DNA from: Planctomycetales bacterium
Lineage (GTDB): Bacteria > Planctomycetota > Planctomycetia > Planctomycetales > Planctomycetaceae
NCBI GenBank assembly: GCA_028285345.1
Contig: JANQPT010000017.1
Location: 186,001 to 250,000 of the forward strand
DNA: 64,000 nucleotides
Direction: 5' to 3'
Shown in pieces: positions 63,317-64,000 of the stretch (its first letter is position 1; the number at the start of each line of letters is the position of its first letter). The notes beneath the pieces were generated by a model. That model was given only the letters and a program-made list of their open reading frames with translations, did no database searches and was not told the DNA's origin. The translations under genes were made by a program, and so were the position numbers.

Positions 63317-64000
63317 TCATTCGTCAGTTTTGAACAGGCTGGGATCGAGCGTCCACTCCCCGAAGTTGTTTTCGCCTTCCTCGATCGTGACCGTGACGCG
63401 GCCCCTTTTCCATTCTGTTTTTTGTCCAGCCTGCGCTGCGCTGGTGATCGATTGGGGAATCTCGTGCCAGACTTGAAATGTCCACTCGCCGGCAGGAAGG
63501 TTTTTGATCTTGAAGCGGCCATCGGCGTCGGTTACCGCCATGTAGGGATGTTCCTGCACCAGCAGCCAGCCGGTCATCCAGGCGTGGATTGAACAGCTGA
63601 TCTTAACCGGCTTTCGCTCGGCTTTGCGAACCGATCGTTCATCGGTACTCCCCGAGGGTGTGACGACGTTAAACGGCAAATTGCGCTTCAAGCCCGCCGC
63701 TGTGTTGTGCGCAATTGTATCCTCATTTTTCAGCGCCAGTTTCTGCGTCGTCCGCAGCAACGTCACGTGCGGGTTAAACCGGCATTTGCTGTTCGAGAGC
63801 AGCACGGACTTCTCCGCTGTCTTGGCGTAAGACTGGTGGATCGGCGGCGCCGGACCTCGGCGCGGCACCTCCAGCCAAAGCACCACGTTGGCGATTCCGC
63901 GGTTTTTCTGATTAACGACGAGCTGTTCGGCTTTTGGCTCGAACGGAGAACAAAATTCAATGTCCTTGTTCAGCTGCAATTTGGCTTGTGCCGGCGGCTC
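63317..64000 (-). CDS. Cupredoxin-like protein with C-terminal carboxypeptidase-regulatory-like domain (5' end outside window)
   Basis: The frame is open to the right edge; about 228 C-terminal residues are visible. Seen: KNEDTIAHNTAAG, where plastocyanin-like domains have N-x-D-x-x-x-HN with the first copper His, and KISCSIHAWMTGWLL, a C-x2-H-x2-M loop that could complete a type 1 copper site. Then YMAVTDADGRFKIKNLPAGEWTFQVWHE, the typical carboxypeptidase-regulatory-like beta fold. Such genes in planctomycetes are often called methylamine-utilisation-like or cupredoxin-domain proteins. It is the minus-strand gene before the sugar dehydrogenase, which starts 88 bases downstream; the two may be one operon. 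Confidence 0.75.
   Translation of the reverse strand, partial: EPPAQAKLQLNKDIEFCSPFEPKAEQLVVNQKNRGIANVVLWLEVPRRGPAPPIHQSYAKTAEKSVLLSNSKCRFNPHVTLLRTTQKLALKNEDTIAHNTAAGLKRNLPFNVVTPSGSTDERSVRKAERKPVKISCSIHAWMTGWLLVQEHPYMAVTDADGRFKIKNLPAGEWTFQVWHEIPQSITSAAQAGQKTEWKRGRVTVTIEEGENNFGEWTLDPSLFKTDE

Noticed and set aside
1..64000. CRISPR arrays, tRNA and rRNA genes, insertion sequences
   Set aside because: Looked for on both strands; no regularly spaced repeats, cloverleaf-like sequences or transposase frames were found.

Overview
The window looks like a chromosomal segment of a member of the Planctomycetota, probably Planctomycetales; no rRNA is present to confirm this. The inference rests on family content: a DUF1501 protein next to a DUF1549/DUF1553 'planctomycete cytochrome c' protein, a DUF1080 protein, a many-EF-hand secreted protein, a GldA/GldFG/DUF4340 transporter set, transmembrane spermidine synthases, and many short palindromic repeats between genes. 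Most genes are housekeeping or metabolic. I see no phage, integrative element, CRISPR array or tRNA.

Layout. 1-3.6 kb: end of a penicillin-acylase-family gene, then ilvE, ubiE and ubiX. 3.6-9.4 kb: topA (minus) and a membrane-anchored PpiD/SurA-like protein (plus). 10-15.5 kb: an ABC ATPase, a fused GldF-GldG permease and a DUF4340 partner. 15.6-19 kb (minus): a sugar-modification operon (epimerase, cupin, methyltransferase, DegT aminotransferase) with a ~240 bp inverted-repeat element inside it, followed by a block of nested palindromes. 19.5-22.1 kb (minus): xerC, a small protein and a lipoprotein. 22.3-29.6 kb (plus): alcohol dehydrogenase, M81 peptidase, an MFS transporter with a large insert, and an MFS-spermidine-synthase-like fusion. 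29.6-34.4 kb (minus): a polyamine cluster, speD-GNAT-lipoprotein-speE, then a serine hydrolase. 34.8-39.8 kb (minus): the DUF1549/1553 and DUF1501 pair. 40.3-43.8 kb (plus): Rieske protein, b6-type cytochrome b and an HAO-like octaheme cytochrome. 43.9-47.8 kb: an MscS channel, then a beta-propeller/di-heme protein.

The most unusual locus is 48.1-49.6 kb. Two paralogous thioredoxin-like exported proteins lie side by side, each followed by a strong intrinsic terminator. The first has a CYRC motif. In the second, a lipoprotein, the second cysteine codon is replaced by an in-frame TGA at 49213-49215, and the frame then continues, well conserved, to 49605. The simplest reading is a selenocysteine CxxU protein that ordinary gene callers would split in two.

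The Rieske/cytochrome b/octaheme cluster has no cytochrome c1 gene and a cytochrome b carrying the cysteine that binds the extra heme c in b6f complexes. It looks like an unusual quinol-oxidising complex related to one described in anammox planctomycetes. The rest (49.9-64 kb) holds two unrecognised small proteins, three SDR enzymes, a HAD phosphatase, a WD40 protein, an EF-hand protein, DUF1080, gamma-glutamyltransferase, GrpB, GNAT, a PQQ-type sugar dehydrogenase and the truncated end of a cupredoxin-like protein.
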